Source: JAAYTL01 sp031460505
Lineage (GTDB): Bacteria > Bacillota > Clostridia > Tissierellales > Tissierellaceae
Assembly (NCBI GenBank): GCA_031460505.1
Contig: JAVKTT010000002.1
Coordinates: 434,001-498,000 of the forward strand
Direction: 5' to 3'
Length of the DNA stretch: 64,000 nt
How positions within the stretch are numbered: position 1 is the first letter of the stretch; every line of letters starts with the position of its first letter. The translations under genes were made by a program, and so were the position numbers. Positions 34,254 to 40,918 of the stretch are shown here, piece by piece. The notes beneath the pieces are model-generated. The model saw only the letters and a list, made by a program, of their open reading frames with translations. It ran no database searches and was not told the origin of the DNA.

Positions 34254-36909
34254 ACCAACTATCTCCTATCTCCACATCCACCACTAATGGTATGCTTAAT
34301 GAAATAGATTCTTCCATAATTTTCTTTAACATTTTTTCAACTTTTTCAACTTCATCTCGGTGAGCTTCTATTATCAATTCGTCATGAACTTGTAAAATAA
34401 GTCTAGATTTTAATTTGTTTTCTTTTAAAGCATTATATACATTTACCATGGCAACTTTAATTATATCAGCAGCACTTCCTTGGATAGGTGTATTCATAGC
34501 TATTCTTTCTCCAAAAGATCTTACATTGAAGTTCTTTGCATGTAATTCTGGAATATATCTTCTTCTATTTAATAGGGTTTCTACATACCCCTTATCTTTT
34601 CCTTCTATAACTATATCTTTCATAAACTGTTTTACACCTTGGTAATTTTCTAAGTAATGATCTATAAATTCCTTAGCTTCTTTTCTAGTAATATTCAAAT
34701 CTTGTGATAATCCATAATCCGAAATCCCATATACTATTCCAAAGTTTACTGCCTTTGCATTATTTCTTATACCAGGTGTGACTTCATCCATAGGAACATG
34801 GAAAACTTCAGATGCTGTTTTTGTGTGTATGTCTTCGTTGTTTATAAAAGCTTCCCTCATCTTTGGATCCTCTGATATATGAGCAAGTACTCTTAATTCA
34901 ATTTGTGAGTAGTCTGCATCAATTAAGGTATACTCCTCTTTTTCTGGTATAAATGCTTTCCTAATTTTTCTACCTTCCTCAGTCCTTATTGGAATGTTTT
35001 GTAGGTTTGGCTCTGTACTAGATATCCTACCAGTCGTTGTAATGGTTTGATTGAAACTAGAATGAATCCTACCAGTTTCTCTATTTATCAATGCTGTTAG
35101 TCCATCTATATAAGTTGATTTTAGTTTAACTATTTGTCTATATCTAAGTATTTTATCTATAATTGGGTGTTTATCTTGAAGCTTTTCTAAAACTTCAACA
35201 CTTGTAGAATAACCTGTTTTAGTCTTTTTGATTACTGGTAAATCTAATTTTTCAAATAGTATTTCACCTATTTGTTTTGGAGAATTAATATTAAACTCCA
35301 TACCAGCTAATTCATATATTTCCTTTGTTAAAGACTCAATTTCAGTATTAAGCCCTTCACCTAGGGTATTTAATTCATTTTCATCGACCATAAATCCTAT
35401 ATATTCCATACTGCTTAGAACTTCTACTAGTGGTAATTCAACATTGTAATAAAGATCATCCATATTTAATTCTTTTAATTTTTCTTTCATTATTGGTTCT
35501 AATTCAAACACTGACTCAAGAGTAAAAGATAAGAAATTTATTCTATCTTCTATACTTATTCCACTAAAGGTCTTTTTACCCTTACCTTTTCCAAGTAACA
35601 TCTCTTCATCAGAGCCATAATATCCTAAATATTCTTCACTTATTTTGTTTATGGAATAATCAGTTTGGCTTGGATTTAAAAGATATTGAGCTATCATAGC
35701 ATCAAAAGTATAATTCTCTATTTGAATTCCATATCTAAATAATACTGCAATGTCTTTCTTCAGACTATGGCCAATTTTTTCTATTTTAGGATTTTCAAAA
35801 ACTTCCCTAAATACATTTATGAAGACTTCTTCATTTCCTAATAGTTCTAAATAATACGTTGGACTGTTCTTTACCTTTATTCCCAAGGAAATAATTTTAT
35901 CTTCTATTATATTTAGACCATCTACTAAAAATTTAAATGCAAATTTACCTTCATCATTTATTAATTTAATTACTTTATCAAATTCATCTTTTCCAATTAT
36001 CTCATTATTATATTCTCGTATTTCCTCTTCCTTTTCTTTGTGTATATCTGGTACTCTATCTAATAGGCTCTTAAATTCAAATTCTTCAAATAGTGTAACC
36101 AGCTCTTCCCATTCAGGGTCCTTTGATTTTAAATCATGGATACCTATGTCTAAAGGAACATTAGTAATTATCTCTCCTAGTTTTCTACTTAGATATGCTA
36201 TACTTTCATTTTCTATAAGATTTTCTTTAAGTTTTTTGCCACTTACACCATCTAAATTTTCATATATATTTTCAATATTTCCGTATTCTTTGATTAATTT
36301 TAAACCAGTTTTTTCTCCAATTCCTGGAACACCTGGTATATTATCAGACTTATCCCCCATAAGGCCTTTCAAATCTATAAATTGAATTGGTTCTATACCA
36401 AATTCTTCGATAATTTTATCCCTATTATATTCTTCCATTTCAGAGATACCTTTTCTTGTTAGTAGAACTTTTGAATTATCAGTTGCTAATTGCAAATAAT
36501 CCTTATCTCCTGTAACCAAAATAACATTTAATCCTTCTGCTTCTCCCACTTTAGCCAACGTACCAGCTATATCGTCAGCTTCATACTCTGACATTTCTAG
36601 AGTTGTAATATTCATGGACTTTAAAATTTCTCTTATAATTGAAAATTGCCCAGCTAATTCTGAAGGTGTGGACTGTCTTGTTCCTTTATATTCGCTATAT
36701 TCTTTGTGTCTAAATGTAGGTCCTTTTTTATCAAAGGCAACACATATATAATCCGGTTTATATTGATCTTGTATTTTATATAGCATTGTTAAGAAACCAT
36801 AGACTCCATTTGTATATAGTCCTTTTTTTGTAGTTAGCAATGGTAAAGCATAAAAAGCCCTATGAAGTAAGGAACTACCATCTATTATAATTAAGTTATC
36901 TCTATCCAT
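34240..36909 (-). CDS. polA: DNA polymerase I
   Basis: Pol I removes primers and fills gaps in replication and repair. The 889-residue protein has an N-terminal 5'-nuclease domain (about 1-290, starting NLIIIDGSSLLHRAFYALPLL, with HhH DNKSDNIPGVPGIGEKTG-like region near 190). The 3'-exonuclease-like domain follows (about 310-480). The polymerase domain has motif A DADYSQIELRVLAH, the O helix RNNAKAVNFGIVYG, and motif C LQVHDELIIEA. The expected DxE pair at the start of the exonuclease domain is replaced (FKFLVDGLN), so proofreading is probably lost, as in Bacillus Pol I. Confidence 0.97.
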   Translation of the reverse strand: MDRDNLIIIDGSSLLHRAFYALPLLTTKKGLYTNGVYGFLTMLYKIQDQYKPDYICVAFDKKGPTFRHKEYSEYKGTRQSTPSELAGQFSIIREILKSMNITTLEMSEYEADDIAGTLAKVGEAEGLNVILVTGDKDYLQLATDNSKVLLTRKGISEMEEYNRDKIIEEFGIEPIQFIDLKGLMGDKSDNIPGVPGIGEKTGLKLIKEYGNIENIYENLDGVSGKKLKENLIENESIAYLSRKLGEIITNVPLDIGIHDLKSKDPEWEELVTLFEEFEFKSLLDRVPDIHKEKEEEIREYNNEIIGKDEFDKVIKLINDEGKFAFKFLVDGLNIIEDKIISLGIKVKNSPTYYLELLGNEEVFINVFREVFENPKIEKIGHSLKKDIAVLFRYGIQIENYTFDAMIAQYLLNPSQTDYSINKISEEYLGYYGSDEEMLLGKGKGKKTFSGISIEDRINFLSFTLESVFELEPIMKEKLKELNMDDLYYNVELPLVEVLSSMEYIGFMVDENELNTLGEGLNTEIESLTKEIYELAGMEFNINSPKQIGEILFEKLDLPVIKKTKTGYSTSVEVLEKLQDKHPIIDKILRYRQIVKLKSTYIDGLTALINRETGRIHSSFNQTITTTGRISSTEPNLQNIPIRTEEGRKIRKAFIPEKEEYTLIDADYSQIELRVLAHISEDPKMREAFINNEDIHTKTASEVFHVPMDEVTPGIRNNAKAVNFGIVYGISDYGLSQDLNITRKEAKEFIDHYLENYQGVKQFMKDIVIEGKDKGYVETLLNRRRYIPELHAKNFNVRSFGERIAMNTPIQGSAADIIKVAMVNVYNALKENKLKSRLILQVHDELIIEAHRDEVEKVEKMLKKIMEESISLSIPLVVDVEIGDSWYETH

Positions 36910-36939
36910 AAAATCACTCCTAATGTTATCATACTCTTA

Positions 36940-36968
36940 AGTATATCCTAAAATTAAGAATCAGTAAA
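36940..36968 (-). promoter_or_regulatory. Putative polA promoter
   Basis: On the minus strand TTTACT (36968-36963) and TATACT (36945-36940) are 17 bases apart, about 30 bases ahead of the polA start. Confidence 0.55.
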
Positions 36969-36987
36969 CAAAAGTAAAATTAAAATC

Positions 36988-37016
36988 TTGATTATTTATC
37001 GTAGATGTGTTAATAT
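36988..37016 (+). promoter_or_regulatory. Putative promoter of tRNA-Leu(CAA)
   Basis: TTGATT (36988-36993) and TAATAT (37011-37016) are separated by 17 bases, 18 bases before the tRNA 5' end. Confidence 0.55.
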
Positions 37017-37033
37017 AAAGAATATTGATATAA

Positions 37034-37120
37034 GCCGGTGTGTCGGAACTGGCAGACGAGACAGACTCAAAATCTGTTATCCGCAAGGGTGTGTGGGTTC
37101 GAGTCCCACCACCGGCACCA
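37034..37120 (+). tRNA. tRNA-Leu (anticodon CAA)
   Basis: The 87-nt gene has an acceptor stem GCCGGTG paired with CACCGGC, discriminator A and an encoded CCA. The T arm is GTGGG-TTCGAGT-CCCAC, and there is a long variable arm. The anticodon stem ACAGA/TCTGT holds the loop CTCAAAA, so the anticodon is CAA, reading UUG. It is the last clearly chromosomal gene before the prophage. Confidence 0.93.
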
Positions 37121-37206
37121 TCTAAGGTTATACAACATACTGTTCTTTGGAGTCTTTGTGTTAGTATAACAAAAACTGAATTAAGAAATATATTTTCATT
37201 AAATTA

Positions 37207-37239
37207 AGGACCTATATAAATTATATAGGTCCTTTTTTA
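37207..37239 (+). terminator. Terminator after tRNA-Leu(CAA)
   Basis: AAGGACCTATATAA is mirrored by TTATATAGGTCCTT and followed by a run of Ts. The stem is long and nearly perfect. The 381-base stretch 37121-37501 otherwise holds the minus-direction hairpin at 37350-37380 and the repressor promoter region, and no gene. Confidence 0.85.
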
Positions 37240-37349
37240 TTATTGCTATAAAACATAAATAACCTGCATTTCAAAAGCACGTATTACTATTCACACAGAA
37301 TAAAAACCTCGTACAACCGATTTTGTAAAGCCTTATTTTTGCTAAAAAA

Positions 37350-37380
37350 TAAAAAAAGGCCAGGATTATTAGTCCCTGGG
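37350..37380 (-). terminator. Weak minus-direction terminator at the prophage edge
   Basis: CCAGG (37360-37364) pairs with CCTGG (37375-37379). On the minus strand the stem is followed by CCTTTTTTTATTTTTT. It could stop antisense transcription from the prophage toward the tRNA. The stem is only five or six pairs. Confidence 0.45.
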
Positions 37381-37407
37381 TTACTAACTAAATAAATTTA
37401 CAAATTT

Positions 37408-37422
37408 GTGGATTTAATCCAC
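37408..37422. promoter_or_regulatory. Candidate operator palindrome upstream of the XRE gene
   Basis: GTGGATTTAATCCAC is a perfect 15-bp palindrome (7-bp arms) ending 8 bases upstream of the -35 box of the repressor promoter. Its place suggests binding of the XRE regulator or another dimeric regulator. Confidence 0.5.
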
Positions 37423-37430
37423 TTATTATG

Positions 37431-37459
37431 TTGACATTTTTAACTTAATAGGTTATTAT
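37431..37459 (+). promoter_or_regulatory. SigA-type promoter of the XRE-ImmA pair
   Basis: A consensus TTGACA (37431-37436), a 17-base spacer and TATTAT (37454-37459) lie 42 bases before the start codon at 37502, which has a GGAAGGGGG ribosome-binding site. Confidence 0.75.
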
Positions 37460-37501
37460 TAATATATGGAAAATTATATATAAATTGGAAGGGGGCAGAC
37501 T

Positions 37502-37849
37502 ATGTTAACTAAGTTCGGAAAGTTCACTAGAAAATTAAGAATTGAACATGTTGAGCTACTTAAAGACATGGCTGACAAACTAAATGTTTCTTCCTCATAC
37601 TTGTCAGCTGTGGAAGTAGGTAAAAGACCAGTACCTGAAAAGTGGTTAAATCAAATAAGAGATATCTACTCTCTTTCAGATGCTGACTATGACAATTTAC
37701 TGAATGCAGCCGATGAATCTAGAGAAGAAGTTATTTTAAATCTTGCTAATAGAGGTAATAAAGATCAAGATTTAATATTGTCTTTCGCTAGAAAATTTGA
37801 TTCCTTAGATGATTTCGAGAAAGAACAAATCAAAAAAATATTAAAATAG
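37502..37849 (+). CDS. XRE-family HTH transcriptional regulator (phage repressor type)
   Basis: The 115-residue protein has an N-terminal helix-turn-helix (about 5-65, LLKDMADKLNVSSSYLSAVE), with the typical KRPVPEKWLNQI following. Its C-terminus (SLDDFEKEQIKKILK) is helical. In ICEBs1-like and many phage systems such a regulator is paired with an ImmA protease that cleaves it on DNA damage. The ImmA gene here is 12 bases downstream in the same direction. It is probably the lysogeny repressor, though such genes usually sit near the integrase rather than beside the lysis genes. Confidence 0.85.
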   Translation: MLTKFGKFTRKLRIEHVELLKDMADKLNVSSSYLSAVEVGKRPVPEKWLNQIRDIYSLSDADYDNLLNAADESREEVILNLANRGNKDQDLILSFARKFDSLDDFEKEQIKKILK

Positions 37850-37861
37850 GGGTGGTTACTA

Positions 37862-38371
37862 TTGAATAAGGTTGCAAAACCAAGATCACGTAAGAATATT
37901 AGAACCATTACAAAAATGATAAGAGAGCTTTGCGGATTAAAAGACAATTTAGAATTTCCAATACTATACTTTTTAGAACATATTTTACCTAAAATATTTG
38001 AAGATTTTGTGTTTTGTGTAGTAGAGGATGACGAGTTAGATTGTGAGGCTATAGCTTACCCTAATTCCAATGAAATAATTATTAGGAAAAGTGTATATGA
38101 TGGTGCATTTGAAGGAGTTTATAGAGATTTGTTTACAATTGCACACGAAATTGGCCATCTATTCTTACATCAAGAAACGTCTATATCTTTTGCCAGAGGC
38201 AGAGATATAGAAATAAAAACTTATGAAAATCCAGAGTGGCAAGCCAATACATTTGCAGGTGAGTTATTAGCTCCGCCAGATTTAATACAAAACATGAGTA
38301 TTGATGAAATATCCAAAAAATGCAAAGTATCTCGGAAGACAGCCGAGATACAAAAAAGTTACTGCAATTAA
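37862..38371 (+). CDS. ImmA/IrrE family zinc metallo-endopeptidase
   Basis: The 169-residue protein has the family zincin motif HEIGH in FTIAHEIGHLFLHQE (about residues 95-109) and the downstream EWQANTFAGELLAPP segment that supplies the third zinc ligand. ImmA/IrrE enzymes cleave XRE-type repressors. It starts at a TTG at 37862, after GGGGTGG. It follows the XRE gene with a 12-base gap. The usual helical extension at the C-terminus is short here (about 25 residues after the zincin core), but a full catalytic core is present. Confidence 0.9.
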   Translation: MNKVAKPRSRKNIRTITKMIRELCGLKDNLEFPILYFLEHILPKIFEDFVFCVVEDDELDCEAIAYPNSNEIIIRKSVYDGAFEGVYRDLFTIAHEIGHLFLHQETSISFARGRDIEIKTYENPEWQANTFAGELLAPPDLIQNMSIDEISKKCKVSRKTAEIQKSYCN

Positions 38372-38401
38372 GTTTTGAATAGCATCAGCTATTTAAATAT
38401 A

Positions 38402-38425
38402 GAGATTTAGCTACAACTAAATCTC
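38402..38425 (+). repeat. Inverted repeat after the ImmA gene
   Basis: GAGATTTAG (38402-38410) and CTAAATCTC (38417-38425) are perfect complements around a six-base loop. No T-run follows, so it is only a possible weak terminator. Confidence 0.4.
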
Positions 38426-38491
38426 AAAGCCAGAAAATAAATTGACTAGCTATATAATATGTATTAGCAATAATATTATATAATATTTATT

Positions 38492-38526
38492 CCCTTTTGG
38501 CAACATTTTTATTCAAAAGGGAGGTG
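38492..38526 (+). promoter_or_regulatory. Hairpin overlapping the RBS of the 39-codon gene
   Basis: CCCTTTTG (38492-38499) pairs with CAAAAGGG (38514-38521). The second arm overlaps the first bases of the ribosome-binding site GGGAGGTG (38519-38526). Folding would partly hide the site and could regulate translation. Confidence 0.5.
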
Positions 38527-38533
38527 AGAATCC

Positions 38534-38653
38534 ATGTATATATTTAGAGCTAGTATTACTTTAAGAGATGGTACTAAGATTTATGCCAAAGATTATGGTA
38601 AAAAAGCATTTAAAATATGGATCTCAGGACCTAAACAAGGTACTGTAGAGTAA
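38534..38653 (+). CDS. 39-residue phage microprotein, unknown function
   Basis: A very strong GGGAGGTGAG site precedes an ATG at 38534, and the frame ends with TAA at 38651-38653. The product starts MYIFRASITLRDGTKIYAKD, is basic (several Lys/Arg) and has alternating residues typical of beta strands. It has no membrane segment. A strong terminator follows at once. The good RBS, own terminator and coding-like composition argue for a real gene. I do not recognise the family. Confidence 0.6.
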   Translation: MYIFRASITLRDGTKIYAKDYGKKAFKIWISGPKQGTVE

Positions 38654-38656
38654 TTT

Positions 38657-38694
38657 AAAGAAGAATCTTTTGCTAGTCAAGATTCTTCTTTTTT
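38657..38694 (+). terminator. Terminator after the 39-codon gene
   Basis: AAAGAAGAATCTT (38657-38669) pairs with AAGATTCTTCTTT (38679-38691), followed by more Ts. It separates the plus-strand module from the minus-strand lysis genes. Confidence 0.85.
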
Positions 38695-38716
38695 AGTTTT
38701 CTAACAAGGCCCTGGA

Positions 38717-39073
38717 TTACTCCAGGGCATCTTCAGGGGGCATCAAATATTCATCTACATAACTTAATAAATCTTTATCAATTAAATATTCTTTAAGGTA
38801 TTGTACTCCATCTTCAATCAATCTATCTAGTTCTTTTCTACTAATTAGTATTGTTAATATACCAGGTAATACCTTGTATACATTCTCCACTACCATGGCA
38901 TACTTAAGATCGCCTGTACCACTTCCAAGAGCCTTTTCAGCCTGTACAACTAAGCTTAATACTACCTTTCTAACAAAATCCATTCTACCTCTTTTGTATA
39001 AAAAAAGCAGTCCTATTAAGACTAATAGCACCACCAATAGTGAATATAGATTCTGTTGTATGAATTCTAACAT
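38717..39073 (-). CDS. Phage lysis-cassette membrane protein (holin-like)
   Basis: The 118-residue protein has one N-terminal membrane helix (about 8-26, rich in Leu/Val). A basic patch (YKRGRMDF) and a soluble helical tail with VVQAEKALGSGTGDLKYAMV follow. This layout is that of small phage holins encoded beside an amidase. The neighbouring endolysin ends 1 base upstream of this gene's start region. Its specific holin family is not certain. An imperfect hairpin, GCCCTGGA/TCCAGGGC (38709-38728), spans the stop codon. Confidence 0.65.
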   Translation of the reverse strand: MLEFIQQNLYSLLVVLLVLIGLLFLYKRGRMDFVRKVVLSLVVQAEKALGSGTGDLKYAMVVENVYKVLPGILTILISRKELDRLIEDGVQYLKEYLIDKDLLSYVDEYLMPPEDALE

Positions 39074-39074
39074 A

Positions 39075-39761
39075 TTATTTTACCCCCTTAGTTCTATATA
39101 ACATAGTAATAATTTCTTCCCTTGTAGCATTATCCTTAGGCCTAGTACCGTCTGTAATGCCATTTTTAATAGCCCAGTCCCATGCTTCTTTAGCCCATGG
39201 GGATGGAGTATCAACCTTTACTTCTACTTCCTTTTGAGCATTCATAGTCTTAGCCTCCTTAATCATAGTATCTTTATCCAATGAAGTACCAGGACAAGTT
39301 TTTCCAGCAGTAGGGTTATCTCTATGAAATACTACCGAATCTTCACCATATTTATCTATGAAGTATTTTATTAGCCTTAGTATCTCTTCTTTCTGCCTAC
39401 CTTCTAATTTGTCATATCCTGAATCATTATAAGAACCAGTTCCAGGAGTATCAAAATTACCTACCATTTCTACTGCTAATGCTCCAGTATTCCATCCTTT
39501 GATGCTTGCTGGAGTTGATCCAAATGGTCTCCCTGTGAGCCACTTACCATCAGGGAATAAAGTCAAGTGTTGACCTATGTTGCCCCATCCAAGGGTTTTA
39601 GTATGATAATTATACATTGATGTTTGAATGTTGAAATGGTTAACGCCATTGAAATTTTTATGCGTTGGTTTCCATGTATGATGAATATGGAGTTGTTTAA
39701 ATGTATGTTCATCTAATTCTTTTAGTAAATCCTCAAATTTAATCATCCTAAATTCACTCAT
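39075..39761 (-). CDS. N-acetylmuramoyl-L-alanine amidase endolysin with C-terminal SLH motif
   Basis: The 228-residue enzyme should cut the amide between muramic acid and the stem peptide for phage release. The amidase_2/PGRP domain (about 15-165) has the zinc histidine in LHIHHTWKPTH and a second in VVFHRDNPTAGKTCPG. The catalytic tyrosine/Glu region is NTGALAVEMVGNF. After a linker, residues 185-228 match one S-layer-homology repeat (WAKEAWDWAIKNGITDGTRP and TREEIITMLYRT). One SLH repeat probably binds pyruvylated secondary polymer of the host wall. No signal peptide is seen, so export depends on the holins. Confidence 0.92.
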   Translation of the reverse strand: MSEFRMIKFEDLLKELDEHTFKQLHIHHTWKPTHKNFNGVNHFNIQTSMYNYHTKTLGWGNIGQHLTLFPDGKWLTGRPFGSTPASIKGWNTGALAVEMVGNFDTPGTGSYNDSGYDKLEGRQKEEILRLIKYFIDKYGEDSVVFHRDNPTAGKTCPGTSLDKDTMIKEAKTMNAQKEVEVKVDTPSPWAKEAWDWAIKNGITDGTRPKDNATREEIITMLYRTKGVK

Positions 39762-39768
39762 TATTTTA

Positions 39769-39996
39769 TTACCTCCGTTTCAATTCATCCTTGATATATG
39801 AAACATCACTTTGGATATCTTCTACTACTCCAAATTTCACGCTTAATTCTTTGATAATATTTTGATTCTCATGTATTACTGTTTGATATTGCTTCTCTCT
39901 ATGTCTACTATCATATATCGTATAGAGAAATAAGGATACAAATAGTGCTGCCCATAAACTATTACCTGCAGCTAATTTAAACAATTCTTGTTCCAT
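39769..39996 (-). CDS. BhlA/UviB family holin-like protein
   Basis: The 75-residue protein has an N-terminal membrane helix (about 12-28, SLWAALFVSLFLYTIYDSR) and a charged helical tail ending KDELKRR, the layout of BhlA/UviB bacteriocin- and phage-associated holins. A GGAGGTGGGG site precedes the start. It lies 7 bases ahead of the endolysin gene. Confidence 0.82.
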   Translation of the reverse strand: MEQELFKLAAGNSLWAALFVSLFLYTIYDSRHREKQYQTVIHENQNIIKELSVKFGVVEDIQSDVSYIKDELKRR

Positions 39997-40017
39997 ACCC
40001 CACCTCCAAAATTGTAT

Positions 40018-40045
40018 TAAAAAAGAACCTACCTAAGTAAGTTCC
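40018..40045 (-). terminator. Possible terminator overlapping the end of the 79-codon gene
   Basis: GAACcTAC and GTAaGTTC pair with one mismatch (about 40025-40045), and the minus-strand RNA then reads TTTTTTAATAC. It overlaps the stop region of the gene that ends at 40029. Confidence 0.45.
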
Positions 40046-40268
40046 TCTTTCTTAACTCTTCCATACCTTTTTCAGTTATCCCATAATCAAAACCATTAGT
40101 CTCTAAATACCCTGCCCTAACCATCTCTTCACATTGTCTTTTTGCCTCAGCATCTGGCTCTTGATCAGGATATAGATGATTTATTTCATCTCCTAGAAAA
40201 TCATGTGTAAGACGTCCCTCAATGCTCAGTCTCTTCAAAAATGTAAGATGTTCTTTTGTAAGTTTCAA
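40029..40268 (-). CDS. Small winged-helix-like phage protein, unknown function
   Basis: The 79-residue protein starts at a TTG at 40268 behind a GGGGAGGGA site. Helices LTKEHLTFLKRLSIEG and the segment ECEEMVRAGYLE-like QCEEMVRAGYLETNGFDYGI followed by TEKGMEELRKRN look like a small winged helix with a beta wing. Such proteins often sit near lysis genes, but I cannot name a function. Confidence 0.6.
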   Translation of the reverse strand: MKLTKEHLTFLKRLSIEGRLTHDFLGDEINHLYPDQEPDAEAKRQCEEMVRAGYLETNGFDYGITEKGMEELRKRNLLR

Positions 40269-40320
40269 ATAGCATCCCTCCCCTTTTGCTATATTTTACC
40301 ACAGGGGAGGGAAAGAGCAA

Positions 40321-40342
40321 TAAAAAAGACTATCTCTAGTCT
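40321..40342 (-). terminator. Terminator after the 47-codon gene
   Basis: AGACTA (40327-40332) and TAGTCT (40337-40342) form a short stem followed on the minus strand by TTTTTTATTG. It lies between the tail genes and the lysis cassette. Confidence 0.6.
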
Positions 40343-40360
40343 ATCTATTGCCCTTTAATA

Positions 40361-40504
40361 TTATACTGTCTCATTTACTACTTCTGTTACTACATCCTTT
40401 AGGTTAAACAATGCAGGTACATCCTTTATTTCGTATGGACTTTCAGGATTTAAAACTAATCCTACCCATACCTTTACTAAACCACTATCTTTTGTAAATA
40501 TCAT
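40361..40504 (-). CDS. 47-residue phage protein downstream of the tail genes
   Basis: An ATG at 40504 with an AAAGGTGGTGA site opens a 48-codon frame ending with TAA at 40361. The product begins MIFTKDSGLVKVWVGLVLN and is acidic toward the end. Small genes of this size commonly lie between tail-fibre and holin genes (XkdX position), but it does not show the XkdX motif. Function unknown. Confidence 0.65.
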   Translation of the reverse strand: MIFTKDSGLVKVWVGLVLNPESPYEIKDVPALFNLKDVVTEVVNETV

Positions 40505-40541
40505 ATCTTCACCACCTTTCAAACATAAAAATAACACCTCA

Positions 40542-40901
40542 TTATTCTGTAGGTGCTTGTAGTGTTGATATTATTGCTGTTAATTCTGCTATGGATTGTA
40601 TTAGGGTTTCATTAGTTGAATTTACGTTTTGTAATGTTGTTTGTAGAGTGGATACTTGATTTGAAAGTTGTTGATTTTCTTCTTTTAATTCTTTAAGTGT
40701 ATCCTGTACTACAGTATCCACATCTGGTTCATAAGTTTCTTGTGACCAGTGATCACCTAACCACTTTCTATACCTTACTGTCTCATTGTATTCTGTTAAC
40801 TCAACGTATCCTTGTACATCTGTTAATTTTGATACTCTTGATACTATCTCTATACATACGTTGTTATCATTAAGACGTGCGTAGTAATAAAAATTTTTCA
40901 T
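40542..40901 (-). CDS. Phage tail-associated protein with C-terminal coiled coil
   Basis: The 119-residue protein has an N-terminal half with aromatic beta-like segments (MKNFYYYARLNDNNVCIEIV and YRKWLGDHWSQETYEPD). A heptad-rich helix follows (about 68-115, LKELKEENQQLSNQVSTLQ). Proteins like this follow receptor-binding proteins in many Firmicute phages and may be accessory fibre or chaperone subunits. It lies 17 bases after the large tail-tip gene. Confidence 0.6.
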   Translation of the reverse strand: MKNFYYYARLNDNNVCIEIVSRVSKLTDVQGYVELTEYNETVRYRKWLGDHWSQETYEPDVDTVVQDTLKELKEENQQLSNQVSTLQTTLQNVNSTNETLIQSIAELTAIISTLQAPTE

Positions 40902-40918
40902 TATTTATCAATCCTTTC

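Noticed and set aside
34240..36909. Proofreading activity of DNA polymerase I
   Set aside because: The DxE pair expected at the start of the 3'-exonuclease domain is absent, so proofreading was not assigned.
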